Below the pieces are notes generated by a model that ran no database searches, had not been told where the DNA came from, and saw only the letters and a list, made by a program, of their open reading frames with translations. The translations under genes and the position numbers were made by a program. Below, in pieces: positions 47,613 to 56,748 of a stretch of DNA of 64,000 bases (positions are counted from its first letter, which is position 1; every line of letters begins with the position of its first letter). The DNA comes from Lentilactobacillus senioris (lineage in GTDB: Bacteria; Bacillota; Bacilli; Lactobacillales; Lactobacillaceae). Where the stretch lies: positions 170,755 to 234,754 of the forward strand of contig NZ_JAPQEZ010000004.1 of the NCBI RefSeq assembly GCF_026798195.1, in the 5' to 3' direction.

Positions 47613-50261
47613 ATGAAGGAATTAAGCAGTAGCCAAGTGCGGCAAATGTTTTTAGACTTTTTTCAAGAAAAGGGCCACGCGGTAGAGCCTAGTGCATCGC
47701 TAATCCCAGTGGATGATCCTACCTTGCTGTGGATTAACTCTGGAGTTGCTACTATGAAAAAATACTTTGATGGTAGTGTTGTGCCGGCTAACCCACGAAT
47801 GACCAGTTCTCAAAAAAGTATTAGAACTAACGATATTGAAAATGTTGGAAAGACTCCTCGTCACCAAACATTATTTGAAATGTTAGGTAACTTTTCAGTT
47901 GGAGATTACTTTAAGAAGGAAGCCATTCCTTGGGCATATGAATTGTTAACCTCACCCAAGTGGTTTGGCTGGGACAAGGACCGCTTGTTTGTCACGGTAT
48001 ACCCTAAGGATACCGAAGCTAAGGAAATTTGGTTGCAAGCGGGTATTGCTCCAGATCATTTGATTGAGGCTGAAGATAACTTTTGGGATATTGGTCAGGG
48101 ACCATCTGGACCAGATTCTGAAATTTTTTATGATCGAGGCCAAGAATTTAATAACGTTAGTGAAGACGACCCAGAAAATTATCCTGGTGGTGAAAATGAC
48201 CGTTACTTGGAAGTTTGGAATATTGTCTTTTCTCAATTCAACCATACTCCTGAGGGCACTTATGAACCACTTCCTCGCAAAAATATTGATACAGGGATGG
48301 GACTAGAACGAGTAGTTTCCATTTTCCAAAATGCAAAAACCAATTTTGAAACTGATCTATTTCTACCAATTATTAAAGCAACGGAACAACTCAGCGCAGA
48401 CCGTCATTATGGTAAAGTTGCTGAAGACGACGTTAGTTTTCGGGTAATTGCAGATCACGCTAGAGCTATCACTGTAGCGATTGGCGATGGCGCTCTTCCA
48501 TCTAATGAAGGACGAGGCTATGTTATTCGACGGTTAATCCGGCGGGCCATCGTCAAAGGCCACCAATTGGGAATTGAAGATGCTTTCTTGTATAAGATGG
48601 TTCCGGTGGTTGGAGAAATTTTGCAATCATACTATCCAGAAGTTTTAAAGCAAAGTGAATACATTGCGTCAGTCGTTAAATCAGAAGAAGAACGGTTTAA
48701 TGCTACCCTTACTGATGGTCTTAAATTATTGGAAACTGTTTTAGCAGATGCTCATGAAAATAATAATGACCAGATTAATGGGGCTGCTGCATTCAAGCTT
48801 TATGATACTTATGGTTTTCCTTTAGAATTAACTAGTGAAGCAGCTGCTGAAGCTGGAATCACAGTTGATCAAGAAGGTTTTGCTAATGAAATGCAACAGC
48901 AACGGGACAGAGCCCGGAATGCTCGGAGTGGAGCCAAATCTATGGGTGTCCAACGAGACCTGTTACTAGAAATTAAAGATGCCAGTGAATACGTTGGTTA
49001 TGATCGGTTAACGGTAACTGGAGCTAAATTAATCGTAGCTATTGCTGATGAACAACGGGTTGCTAGCGTAGCACCAGGTACGACTGCCGAATTAATGTTT
49101 GACCAAACGCCATTCTTTGCTGAAATGGGTGGTCAAGTAGCTGATAATGGTGAAGTGTTAACTGCAGATGGTGAATTAGCAGCTAAGGTGGTTGACGTCC
49201 AACACGCGCCCAATGGCCAAAATTTGCATACCGTGGAAGTAGTGAAAACCTTGACTACTGATGATGAGTATATTTTAACGGTTGATCAACATCGGCATAG
49301 CAAGATTGAAAAAAACCATACTGCAACTCATTTGTTAGACCAATCATTAAGAAATGTCTTAGGGGATCATACACAACAAGCTGGATCATTGGTGGAACCT
49401 AACTACTTGCGTTTTGATTTTAACCATTTTGGCCAAGTGACTGATGAAGATTTAGCTAAGGTAGAAGCATTAGTTAATGAACAAATTTTTAACGAATTAG
49501 AAGTTACCACGGTAGAAACCGATCCTAAGACTGGTAAGGAAATGGGTGCCATTGCTTTATTCAGTGAAAAATATGGTGATGTGGTTCGAGTAGTTAAAGT
49601 TGGGGATTTCTCAATTGAGTTCTGTGGTGGTACTCACGTTAAAAACACTAATGAAATTGGCTTATTCAAGATTATTTCGGAATCAGGAGTTGGAGCCGGG
49701 GTACGAAGAATTGAAGCCGTTACTTCAGCGGAAGCTTATGAAGCTTTGAATCGTTCTCATAATGATTTACAACTAATTGCTAACAAGTTAAAAGTTAGCC
49801 AAATTAAAGATTTGCCTAACCGGGTAGATCAACAGTTAGAAGAAATTAAAACGCTGAAGCAAAAAAATGAAAGTTTAGAAGCTAAAATGGCTAGTCAGCA
49901 AGCAGCAGATGTCTTTAGTAACCAACAAACGATTAATGGCCATACTTTGATTACCGGAATCATTAAGGATGCCGGAATGGATCAGTTACGTCAATTGGCA
50001 GATACTTGGAGGACTAAAGCTCTGTCAGACATTTTAGTATTAGGAACCGGTAAAGACGACAAGGCTAACTTAATTGTTGCTATGAGTGATGATACGGTTA
50101 AGGCAGGCTTAAAGGCTGTTGATTTAATTAAAGCTATTTCACCACAAATCAATGGTGGTGGCGGTGGTCGACCAAACATGGCCCAAGCCGGTGGTAAAAA
50201 ACCAGCTGGATTAGCAGATGCCATGAAAGCAGCTGAAGATTGGCTTGCTAGTATTAAATAA
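47613..50261 (+). CDS. alaS: Alanyl-tRNA synthetase
   Basis: Class II synthetase of 882 residues. The catalytic domain begins ELSSSQVRQMFLDFFQEKGH and contains TLLWINSGVATMKKYFDG and the R-rich GRGYVIRRLIRRA. The editing domain has the zinc motif HTATHLL and FCGGTHV (HxxxH/CxxxH), which removes mischarged Ser and Gly. The C-Ala domain with GGGGGRPNMAQAGG closes the protein. ATG behind GGAAGTGGAG. The ireB-yqgF-yrzB trio follows, the usual Firmicutes order. Confidence 0.97.
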   Translation: MKELSSSQVRQMFLDFFQEKGHAVEPSASLIPVDDPTLLWINSGVATMKKYFDGSVVPANPRMTSSQKSIRTNDIENVGKTPRHQTLFEMLGNFSVGDYFKKEAIPWAYELLTSPKWFGWDKDRLFVTVYPKDTEAKEIWLQAGIAPDHLIEAEDNFWDIGQGPSGPDSEIFYDRGQEFNNVSEDDPENYPGGENDRYLEVWNIVFSQFNHTPEGTYEPLPRKNIDTGMGLERVVSIFQNAKTNFETDLFLPIIKATEQLSADRHYGKVAEDDVSFRVIADHARAITVAIGDGALPSNEGRGYVIRRLIRRAIVKGHQLGIEDAFLYKMVPVVGEILQSYYPEVLKQSEYIASVVKSEEERFNATLTDGLKLLETVLADAHENNNDQINGAAAFKLYDTYGFPLELTSEAAAEAGITVDQEGFANEMQQQRDRARNARSGAKSMGVQRDLLLEIKDASEYVGYDRLTVTGAKLIVAIADEQRVASVAPGTTAELMFDQTPFFAEMGGQVADNGEVLTADGELAAKVVDVQHAPNGQNLHTVEVVKTLTTDDEYILTVDQHRHSKIEKNHTATHLLDQSLRNVLGDHTQQAGSLVEPNYLRFDFNHFGQVTDEDLAKVEALVNEQIFNELEVTTVETDPKTGKEMGAIALFSEKYGDVVRVVKVGDFSIEFCGGTHVKNTNEIGLFKIISESGVGAGVRRIEAVTSAEAYEALNRSHNDLQLIANKLKVSQIKDLPNRVDQQLEEIKTLKQKNESLEAKMASQQAADVFSNQQTINGHTLITGIIKDAGMDQLRQLADTWRTKALSDILVLGTGKDDKANLIVAMSDDTVKAGLKAVDLIKAISPQINGGGGGRPNMAQAGGKKPAGLADAMKAAEDWLASIK

Positions 50262-50345
50262 CGATTACAGGATTGCTTGATGATTGTAGTTTAAGTTATT
50301 TTCAGTTAGAATTAGACCATACAACTTATGTTGAGGGGTGAGGGT

Positions 50346-50621
50346 ATGAGTTCACTAGATAAAACGATGTTTTTTGACTTTGGCGCTGATCAACCCAAAG
50401 ATGTTCGAGATACGTTATTGACAGTTTTTCGAGCCCTAGAGGAAAAGGGATACAATCCATACAACCAAATCGTAGGGTATTTGATTTCAGGAGACCCTGC
50501 TTATATTCCTCGTAACCAGGATGCTCGTAATCTGATTCGACGGCACGAAAGAGATGAAATCATCGAAGAACTAGTAAGATTTTATATGGATAATCAGCCC
50601 AATGACGATCAGAAAGGTTAA
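50346..50621 (+). CDS. ireB: IreB family regulatory protein (UPF0297)
   Basis: 91-residue cytoplasmic protein of the IreB/YrzL family, a substrate of the PASTA kinase in enterococci that affects cephalosporin tolerance. Opens [13 protein letters not shown] and carries the family strings [30 protein letters not shown] and [15 protein letters not shown] use ATG 50346 after GGGGTGAGGG; ATG 50328 lies upstream of that site. 3 bp before yqgF. Confidence 0.94.
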   Translation: MSSLDKTMFFDFGADQPKDVRDTLLTVFRALEEKGYNPYNQIVGYLISGDPAYIPRNQDARNLIRRHERDEIIEELVRFYMDNQPNDDQKG

Positions 50622-50624
50622 TTA

Positions 50625-51059
50625 ATGAAATTAATGGGACTTGATGTCGGATCCAAAACCGTGGGCGTGGCAATGAGTGATGCTTTTGGTTGGACTTCTC
50701 AGGGAATAGAAATAATTCCGATCGACGAAGAAAATCAAGAGTTTGGGTTAGACCGAGTAACAGAACTAGTTGAACAGTACGGAGTTCAGGGCTTTGTGGT
50801 CGGACTACCCAAAAATATGAACAACAGCTTAGGACCTAGAGCTGAAGCGTCACAAAAGTATGCTGACAAATTAACTCAACTGTTTAATTTACCAGTAGAT
50901 TTTGAAGATGAGCGGCTCACAACGGTTGAAGCTGAACGAATGTTGGTGGAAAAAGCCGATGTTTCTAGAAAAAAAAGAAAAAAAGTAATTGATAAAGTAG
51001 CAGCTGGCTTGATCCTTCAAAATTATTTGGATCGAAAAGGTAAACTAACACAGAAATAG
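50625..51059 (+). CDS. yqgF: Holliday-junction resolvase-like / pre-16S rRNA nuclease YqgF (RuvX)
   Basis: 144-residue RNase H-fold nuclease implicated in 16S rRNA 5' maturation. Metal-site motifs [14 protein letters not shown] (Asp, ~residue 6), [17 protein letters not shown] (~64-80) and [17 protein letters not shown] (~93-109) are all present. Follows ireB by 3 bp and precedes the DUF1292 gene by 13 bp. Confidence 0.95.
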   Translation: MKLMGLDVGSKTVGVAMSDAFGWTSQGIEIIPIDEENQEFGLDRVTELVEQYGVQGFVVGLPKNMNNSLGPRAEASQKYADKLTQLFNLPVDFEDERLTTVEAERMLVEKADVSRKKRKKVIDKVAAGLILQNYLDRKGKLTQK

Positions 51060-51072
51060 TGAGGAATTTATT

Positions 51073-51387
51073 ATGGCTGAAGAAATTCAACAACAAATTA
51101 CCATTGCAGACGAAAACGGTGACGAAACATTATACGATGTTTTATTCACTTTCCAATCTGAAGATTATGATCGCTCATACATTTTGGTTTACCCAACTGG
51201 TAAAGGCGAAGATGAAGAAGTTGAAATTATGGCATTTGCTTTACCAGCTGGTGACAACCCAAGTGATCCACAAGGTGGCGAATTGTTACCTATTGAAACT
51301 GACGAAGAATGGGATATGATCGAATCAGTTCTAAACACATTCTTAAATGGTGAAGATGACGAAGCAGCCGATCAACCAAAAGAATAA
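51073..51387 (+). CDS. yrzB: DUF1292 protein (YrzB family)
   Basis: 104-residue acidic cytoplasmic protein, always found behind ireB-yqgF in Firmicutes; function unknown. Family strings ITIADENGDETLYDVLFTF and SYILVYP near the start and DEEWDMIESVLNTF near the end. ATG behind GAGGAATTT. Closes this operon; a large terminator follows. Confidence 0.93.
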   Translation: MAEEIQQQITIADENGDETLYDVLFTFQSEDYDRSYILVYPTGKGEDEEVEIMAFALPAGDNPSDPQGGELLPIETDEEWDMIESVLNTFLNGEDDEAADQPKE

Positions 51388-51409
51388 CACCAAATTTAAT
51401 TAGTTGATT

Positions 51410-51448
51410 AGGATTGAACTAACTCATTGGGTTGGCTCAGTCCTTTTT
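51410..51448 (+). terminator. Terminator between yrzB and zapA
   Basis: Long stem AGGATTGA-a-CTAACTC/GGGTTGG-c-TCAGTCCT with a 3-nt loop and five T. zapA's ribosome site is only 7 bp farther on. Confidence 0.85.
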
Positions 51449-51468
51449 CATTCATAGGAGGAAAAATA

Positions 51469-51714
51469 ATGGCTGATAATAAACGCCGATTTAAAACGGA
51501 AATTGATGGCAAAACATATATTTTAGTGGGAGCTGGTACTCAAGAACATATGCAAGCTGTTTCGGATCTCTTAAATGAACAATTAGCGGAACTAAAAGAA
51601 GCTGCTCCCCAAATTACGGATAAAGATCGAGCAATTTTACTAGCATTTAACGCCATTTCTAAACAATTAGACATGGAAACTAACTCTGCATTAGGGCGAC
51701 AAGGAGAAAAATAA
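51469..51714 (+). CDS. zapA: Cell division protein ZapA
   Basis: 81-residue FtsZ-ring stabiliser. Opens MADNKRRFKTEIDGKTYILVGAGTQEHMQAVSDLLNEQLAEL; the last half is a dimerising helix (DKDRAILLAFNAISKQLDME). I use ATG 51469 behind TAGGAGG; the upstream frame passes through the terminator. Followed by cvpA and mutS2, the standard order. Confidence 0.92.
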   Translation: MADNKRRFKTEIDGKTYILVGAGTQEHMQAVSDLLNEQLAELKEAAPQITDKDRAILLAFNAISKQLDMETNSALGRQGEK

Positions 51715-51719
51715 CTAAT

Positions 51720-52241
51720 TTGGTACTAAATATTGTTATTATAATTATTCTGTTAATTTCCATTCTAAGTGGAATTCGGCGCGGATTTGTCCATGAAATT
51801 ATTAACTTAATAGGTTATGGCCTTTCTATATTTGGTGGCTTGTTAATCGCTCGTCCCATTAATTTATTAATTCAGGATTGGCTCAATACCAATACCGATC
51901 TCAGTCCATTTATTATCTTTGGCCTGAAAAATGTAATTTTCTTTGGTATTTTTGCTAGCATTTGGACAATTTTTAGAATTATTAAGCGAACATTGATGCC
52001 GATTAAATCATTACCTATTATCGGGCCTTTAAATGGTGCTTTAGGAGGATTGGCTAGTTTCTTGCTTACCTATTTAATTATTTTTGTGGTGGTTTTTATT
52101 ACTCACGACATTCCAATTACTAGTTGGCAAACCAGCGTTGAAAATTCTGAAGTAGCTCAATGGATTTTGACTAAAACTCCTATTATTTCCAATCAGATTT
52201 TTGATTTATGGCAAAATTATGGAGGTGACATTCGAATATGA
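51720..52241 (+). CDS. CvpA family membrane protein
   Basis: 173-residue protein with four membrane helices (~2-16, ~28-45, ~66-84, ~104-124), of the CvpA/colicin V production family; biochemical role unknown. GIRRGFVHEIINLIGYGLSIFGG and PIIGPLNGALGGL are typical. Start is TTG 51720; the nearest ribosome site AAGGAG (51701-51706) is 13 nt away, so the start is less certain. The stop overlaps the mutS2 start (ATGA). Confidence 0.88.
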   Translation: MVLNIVIIIILLISILSGIRRGFVHEIINLIGYGLSIFGGLLIARPINLLIQDWLNTNTDLSPFIIFGLKNVIFFGIFASIWTIFRIIKRTLMPIKSLPIIGPLNGALGGLASFLLTYLIIFVVVFITHDIPITSWQTSVENSEVAQWILTKTPIISNQIFDLWQNYGGDIRI

Positions 52242-54601
52242 ATTCTAAGGTATTAGATACTTTAGAGTATCAAAAAATTAAAGAACAACTAATTCCGTTT
52301 TTGAATACTGCTCAAGGACAACGGACAGTTAAGAAATTACTACCTAGTTCTGATGCAAAGGTAGTCGCTAATTGGTTAGACCAAAGTGCTGATGGCGCTA
52401 CTATTATGCGGTTGGAAGGAGAAATTCCTATTCCTAAACTTGATGATATTTCTAATATCATTAAACGTTTAAATATTGAAGATGCTTCGTTAAGTGGAAC
52501 AGAATTAGCAGCAGTTACTAAACTATTGCGTACCACTCAAACCGTGTATAATTTTTTTGAAAGCTTAAAAACTAATGAGGTAGAGTTACGGACACTAGAT
52601 CAATTTGTAGAACAATTGAGTTTACAACCAGAAGTAACTCAGCAATTAATTAGTTCTATTGCAGAAGATGGTCGAATCTTGGATGGCGCTTCTAGGGAAT
52701 TACGTAGTATTCGAACTCAGATTACCCGTACCCAAGCTGAAATTCGTGGCATTATGAACCATTTTATTAAAGGCGCTAGCTCTAAATATCTAAGTGAACC
52801 AATTATTACCATCCGAGATGATCGGTTTGTTTTGCCAATTAAGGCGGAATTTAAGCAAAGTTTTGGTGGTATTATTCATGATCAAAGTGCCTCTGGTCAG
52901 ACACTGTATGTAGAACCAAATAACGTAGTTGAAAAAAATAACCAGTTGAGGCGTGATCAATTAGCGGAACGAGTTGAAGAACGCCGTATTTTAGCAGAAT
53001 TAACGGAACTTATTCGGCCTATTCGTACCGAAATGAAGGAAAATGGTAATGTGATTGGCCAACTTGATTTTATTAACGCTAAAGCCAAGTTAGCCCATCA
53101 AACACACAGTACAGAACCTTCGCTGTCAGTTGAGAACTCTGTAAATTTAAGACAAGCTAGACATCCACTTATTGATTCTAATTCAGTAGTGGCTAATGAT
53201 ATCGTAATTGGTAGTGACTACCGAGCCATTATCGTTACCGGGCCTAATACTGGTGGGAAAACAATTATGATGAAAACCCTAGGACTTTTACAATTAATGG
53301 GGCAATCTGGAATGTTTATCCCAGCACTAGAACACAGTCAAATTGGTATTTTTGATGATATTTTTGCTGATATTGGTGATGATCAATCTATTGAAGCCAG
53401 CTTAAGTACTTTTTCTTCTCACATGGATAACGTAATTAACATTTTGAAGCAAGCTACTGATCGCAGTTTGATTTTACTAGATGAGTTGGGAGCCGGAACT
53501 GATCCTAAAGAAGGAGCGGCACTAGCAATGGCAATCATAGATAAAGTGTTAGAAATTGGTAGTGAATTAGTAACTACTACCCACTACCCAGAATTAAAAG
53601 CTTTTGCTTATAATCGTACCCATACCGTCAATGCATCTATGGAATTTGATTTTGATCGCTTACAGCCCACTTATCGGTTTTTGATTGGTATTCCAGGTCA
53701 AAGTAATGCGTTAAGTATTGTTGAAAAATTAGGCTTGGATAAACAAGTAGTTGCTAACGCCCGTAGTTTGACTGATTCTGATAGTCAAGATATTAATACG
53801 ATGATTGATGAATTAACTGAACAAACTAAAAAAGCTCGGCAAGAAGCTGACGAGCTACAGGTTGAACTAGCAGACGCTACTAAACTTCATCAAGATTTAA
53901 CGACGGCTTATGATAAATACCAATCTAATAAAGCACAGCTAGCTGAAAAAGCGCGTGAAAATGCTAATCAAGTTGTTGCAGCAGCTAAAGAAAAAGCCGA
54001 TGCCATTATTGCCGATTTGAGAATTAAGCAACAACAGGTAGCGAATAGTCCAGTAAAAGAAAATGAGTTAATGGATGCTAAAGGGGCCTTGAATTCATTA
54101 GAAGTTGCTCCACAACTAAAGAAAAATAAGGTTCTTCAAAAAGAAAAAGCTAAGCATGATTTTCATGAAGGAGACGAAGTACTGGTTAAGTCTTATGGTC
54201 AACCAGGTACTTTAGTTCGAAAAATGGGTGATCATTCTTGGGAAGTTCAAATTGGAATTCTAAAAATGAAGTTAGATGAAAGCGATCTAGAAAAGGGGAG
54301 TGCCCCTAAACCTAAAAAAGCTGCTCGACCTAGAGTAGCTCGAACTAAATCTGCTGGCACTTCACCTACTTTAGACTTACGAGGACAACGTTACGAAGAG
54401 GCCATGCACAGCCTAGACCAATATATTGATGCAGCCTTAGTTTCCGGATATCCAACGGTAACCATTATCCACGGAAAAGGAACTGGAGCCTTGCGTCAAG
54501 GAGTTAATGATTATCTAAGTAGTCACCCGCAGGTCAAAAACTTTGGCTATTCAGCACCTAATGCGGGCGGAGATGGATCAACCGTGGTAAAATTCAAGTA
54601 A
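52238..54601 (+). CDS. mutS2: Endonuclease MutS2 (Smr domain)
   Basis: 787-residue MutS paralogue acting in recombination control and in rescue of collided ribosomes. No mismatch-binding domain; Walker A GPNTGGKT near 326-333, Walker B ILLDELGAGTDPKEG, ASMEFDFDRLQPTYRF, a coiled-coil stretch (~510-620), a KOW-like segment (HEGDEVLVKSYGQPG) and the C-terminal Smr domain (LDLRGQRYEEA, IHGKGTGALRQGV). Coupled to cvpA by a 4-bp overlap. Confidence 0.96.
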   Translation: MNSKVLDTLEYQKIKEQLIPFLNTAQGQRTVKKLLPSSDAKVVANWLDQSADGATIMRLEGEIPIPKLDDISNIIKRLNIEDASLSGTELAAVTKLLRTTQTVYNFFESLKTNEVELRTLDQFVEQLSLQPEVTQQLISSIAEDGRILDGASRELRSIRTQITRTQAEIRGIMNHFIKGASSKYLSEPIITIRDDRFVLPIKAEFKQSFGGIIHDQSASGQTLYVEPNNVVEKNNQLRRDQLAERVEERRILAELTELIRPIRTEMKENGNVIGQLDFINAKAKLAHQTHSTEPSLSVENSVNLRQARHPLIDSNSVVANDIVIGSDYRAIIVTGPNTGGKTIMMKTLGLLQLMGQSGMFIPALEHSQIGIFDDIFADIGDDQSIEASLSTFSSHMDNVINILKQATDRSLILLDELGAGTDPKEGAALAMAIIDKVLEIGSELVTTTHYPELKAFAYNRTHTVNASMEFDFDRLQPTYRFLIGIPGQSNALSIVEKLGLDKQVVANARSLTDSDSQDINTMIDELTEQTKKARQEADELQVELADATKLHQDLTTAYDKYQSNKAQLAEKARENANQVVAAAKEKADAIIADLRIKQQQVANSPVKENELMDAKGALNSLEVAPQLKKNKVLQKEKAKHDFHEGDEVLVKSYGQPGTLVRKMGDHSWEVQIGILKMKLDESDLEKGSAPKPKKAARPRVARTKSAGTSPTLDLRGQRYEEAMHSLDQYIDAALVSGYPTVTIIHGKGTGALRQGVNDYLSSHPQVKNFGYSAPNAGGDGSTVVKFK

Positions 54602-54627
54602 AGCAAAACGTAATAGTTGCTTTTTTC
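54600..54627 (+). terminator. Possible weak terminator after mutS2
   Basis: Short stem AAGCAA/TTGCTT with a 10-nt loop and T-tail; only six pairs. Confidence 0.5.
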
Positions 54628-54687
54628 TCAAAAGGATGTAAACTACTATTATTAAGTAAGTAATTATACTTTCAAGGAGGCTTACCA

Positions 54688-54999
54688 ATGGTTATTGAAA
54701 CTACAGATAAAACTTTTGTTGATGATACAGCAAAGGGTGTAACCTTAACTGATTTTTGGGCAACTTGGTGTGGCCCTTGTCGGATGCAATCACCAGTCGT
54801 TGAAGAATTATCAGAAGAAATGAGTGACGTTAAATTCACTAAAATGGATGTTGATGAAAATCCGGAAACTGCTTCTAGTTTCGGGATCATGAGTATTCCC
54901 ACTTTGATGGTGAAAAAAGACGGTCAAGTGGTTGACACAATTGTTGGCTACCATGACAAAGCTCAATTAAAGAAAATCTTGGATCAGTACACTGATTAA
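54688..54999 (+). CDS. trxA: Thioredoxin
   Basis: 103-residue general disulfide reductase; active site WCGPC with Cys28 and Cys31, cis-proline in SIPTLMV, and KMDVDENPETASSFGI. ATG behind AAGGAGG. Likely electron donor to Tpx encoded at 15.6 kb. Single gene, convergent with yslB. Confidence 0.97.
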   Translation: MVIETTDKTFVDDTAKGVTLTDFWATWCGPCRMQSPVVEELSEEMSDVKFTKMDVDENPETASSFGIMSIPTLMVKKDGQVVDTIVGYHDKAQLKKILDQYTD

Positions 55000-55005
55000 G
55001 TTAAT

Positions 55006-55052
55006 AAAAAAATAGGGATAATATCCGTAAAGGATATTGTCCCTATTTTTCT
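55006..55052. terminator. Bidirectional terminator between trxA and yslB
   Basis: A 19-bp stem, AAAAATAGGGATAATATCC and its near-perfect complement, loop gtaaa, with A/T tracts on both sides. Confidence 0.9.
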
Positions 55053-55549
55053 TTTGAGTTACTAGTGGGGTTCATTAGTTCAAAATTGGTGCTCTCACTA
55101 GGCTGATAATTTTTAGTATCACCGATCTCAGTTTCAATGTTAACGATGCCTTTGCCTTTATTTATTTTTACTACCTCTGATTCTGCAGGAGTTTGTAAAA
55201 TTTCGGTTACGTTATGAGAAATGATGCCGGCTTCTAAGAAAAAGTCTACATCAGAAACGGAATCAATTCTTTTAGTAACGATATCGCCGGTTAATGTCCA
55301 ATTAATTTCGTGGGCGGTTTGTTTAGTTAACTTTAAGTTCCCTAGATTAAACTGTAAAAAGAAAATTGAGATAGCATCCAAGTCGGTTAACTGGTATTTA
55401 CGGGCTAACCGTTTACCAGCCCAGTATGATAATTGATGAATCTCAGTTCCTAAAATTTCAGGAAGGAGGTCGTCTCTGATTAATTCTTGACCTAATAATG
55501 AATTAAGTTGGTCATCATTTAAAAATTGCTTATATGTTTGGCTATCCAT
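55043..55549 (-). CDS. yslB: YslB-family protein (DUF2507)
   Basis: 168-residue cytoplasmic protein of the DUF2507 family, conserved in Bacilli near trxA/mutS2; function unknown. Recognisable by LRDDLLPEILG-like RDDLLPEILGTEIHQLSYWAGKRLARKY (~25-52) and FFLEAGIISH (~102-111). The fold is of the V4R-like type in related entries; that is family knowledge, not visible here. The last ~30 residues are polar and likely disordered. ATG behind GGAGAT. Its stop region lies in the shared terminator. Confidence 0.88.
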   Translation of the reverse strand: MDSQTYKQFLNDDQLNSLLGQELIRDDLLPEILGTEIHQLSYWAGKRLARKYQLTDLDAISIFFLQFNLGNLKLTKQTAHEINWTLTGDIVTKRIDSVSDVDFFLEAGIISHNVTEILQTPAESEVVKINKGKGIVNIETEIGDTKNYQPSESTNFELMNPTSNSKEK

Positions 55550-55713
55550 TTTTTATCTCCATCGCTTATGTTATAAAACATTATACAATACTTTTAAGAG
55601 AAGGTGCTTGCTAGTTGATCACTAATCCAAAATGATTGATAATGAAGGTGCGAAAGATTTTGAATTCAAGTATAATTAACAGTAATGAAGGAAATTAATG
55701 AGGTGCGATAGCC

Positions 55714-56238
55714 ATGAAATTGTTAGTAGTCAGCGATAGCCACGGAGATAGGCAAATAGTTGCCGACCTACTTGATCATTACCAAAATCAGGTAGATGCA
55801 GTGATTCACTGTGGGGATTCTGAAATGCAATCGACAGATCCATTGTTGGACCAATTAATTATGGTACAAGGTAACATGGATTTAGCTAACTTTTCACTCA
55901 TTCAAAAGAAAATAATTGATAATCAAACTATTTTAATAACACATGGTCACCGTTTTGGAGTAAACGGTGGACTACTTAAACTAGAATTATTGGCCCAGCA
56001 AGAAAACGCAAATTTAGTGTTTTTTGGGCATTCCCACCAATTAGGAGCCGAAGAAAATCGCGGTCGAATTTTTGTTAATCCGGGGAGTATTTCTCAACCG
56101 CGAGGTAAGTATGCATTTATTGGTGGCACCTATGCGATCGTTGAAGCTCAAAGTAATAGGGTCACAATTCAATTCTACGATCGTAATTTTAACCTAATTC
56201 CAGAACTAGAATGCCATTTTAATGAAGGAGACGATTAA
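55714..56238 (+). CDS. YfcE/MJ0936-type metallophosphoesterase
   Basis: 174-residue calcineurin-like phosphodiesterase. Metal motifs in order: VVSDSHGDR (~4-12), HCGDSE, VQGNMD, ITHGHRFG and FFGHSHQ, then NPGSISQPRG. The specific substrate is unknown; relatives hydrolyse phosphodiesters in vitro. ATG behind TGAGGTGCGATAG, with a TATAAT box at 55671-55676. The CBS gene starts directly after its stop. Confidence 0.9.
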   Translation: MKLLVVSDSHGDRQIVADLLDHYQNQVDAVIHCGDSEMQSTDPLLDQLIMVQGNMDLANFSLIQKKIIDNQTILITHGHRFGVNGGLLKLELLAQQENANLVFFGHSHQLGAEENRGRIFVNPGSISQPRGKYAFIGGTYAIVEAQSNRVTIQFYDRNFNLIPELECHFNEGDD

Positions 56239-56715
56239 ATGATTGAACCATCAATTGAAGACGTCATGAACCATAGTGATCGAGACATTGTAATTCCTGC
56301 TGAAAGGGTTGCAACCGTTAATGAAAATAATAATTTACAACATGTTTTTTTAGTACTAACTAAAATTAAGTACTCAAAGATTCCAGTTTTAGATAACGAT
56401 AATCACTTTAAAGGCTTAATTTCGTTAGCCATGATTACTGATCAAATGCTTAATAACGATGGGATCGATGGTCATCGGTTAGAAAATATCCTGGTTAAAG
56501 ATGTGATGCAAACCGATGTTCATGCAATTTATGAACGGGAGAACTTAGAAGTAATCTTAAGATACTTAGTTGATGAAAACTTTTTACCATATATTGATGA
56601 AGATGACGTTTTTATGGGTATTATTACCAGACGAGAAATTTTAAAGGAAATCAACTTTTTAACCCATAATTATGATAAGTATTACCATGCTGAGCCTAAT
56701 CATGTGGTGATCTAA
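56239..56715 (+). CDS. cbpB: CBS-domain protein (CbpB/YkuL-like)
   Basis: 158-residue cytoplasmic protein made of two CBS domains (~8-72 and ~85-150). It resembles CbpB (YkuL, DarB), which binds cyclic di-AMP and, when free, activates the (p)ppGpp synthetase Rel in Firmicutes. The start IEPSIEDVMNH and the IKYSKIPVLDNDNHFKGLIS and FLPYIDEDDVFMGIITRREIL segments support this. It abuts the phosphoesterase stop with zero spacing. Function by homology only. Confidence 0.82.
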   Translation: MIEPSIEDVMNHSDRDIVIPAERVATVNENNNLQHVFLVLTKIKYSKIPVLDNDNHFKGLISLAMITDQMLNNDGIDGHRLENILVKDVMQTDVHAIYERENLEVILRYLVDENFLPYIDEDDVFMGIITRREILKEINFLTHNYDKYYHAEPNHVVI

Positions 56716-56716
56716 A

Positions 56717-56748
56717 TAAAAGCCAACTTCAATCGAAGTTGGCTTTTT
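56717..56748. terminator. Bidirectional terminator
   Basis: Stem AAAGCCAACTTC/GAAGTTGGCTTT, loop AATC, A and T tracts; shared by cbpB and convergent mscS. Confidence 0.9.

Noticed and set aside
49991..50224. Antisense 77-codon frame within alaS and similar antisense frames elsewhere
   Set aside because: They lie opposite conserved coding sequence and have no ribosome sites or recognisable products.
51059..51319. 86-codon frame overlapping yrzB in another frame
   Set aside because: yrzB (51073-51387) is a conserved family with a good ribosome site; this frame is its shadow.
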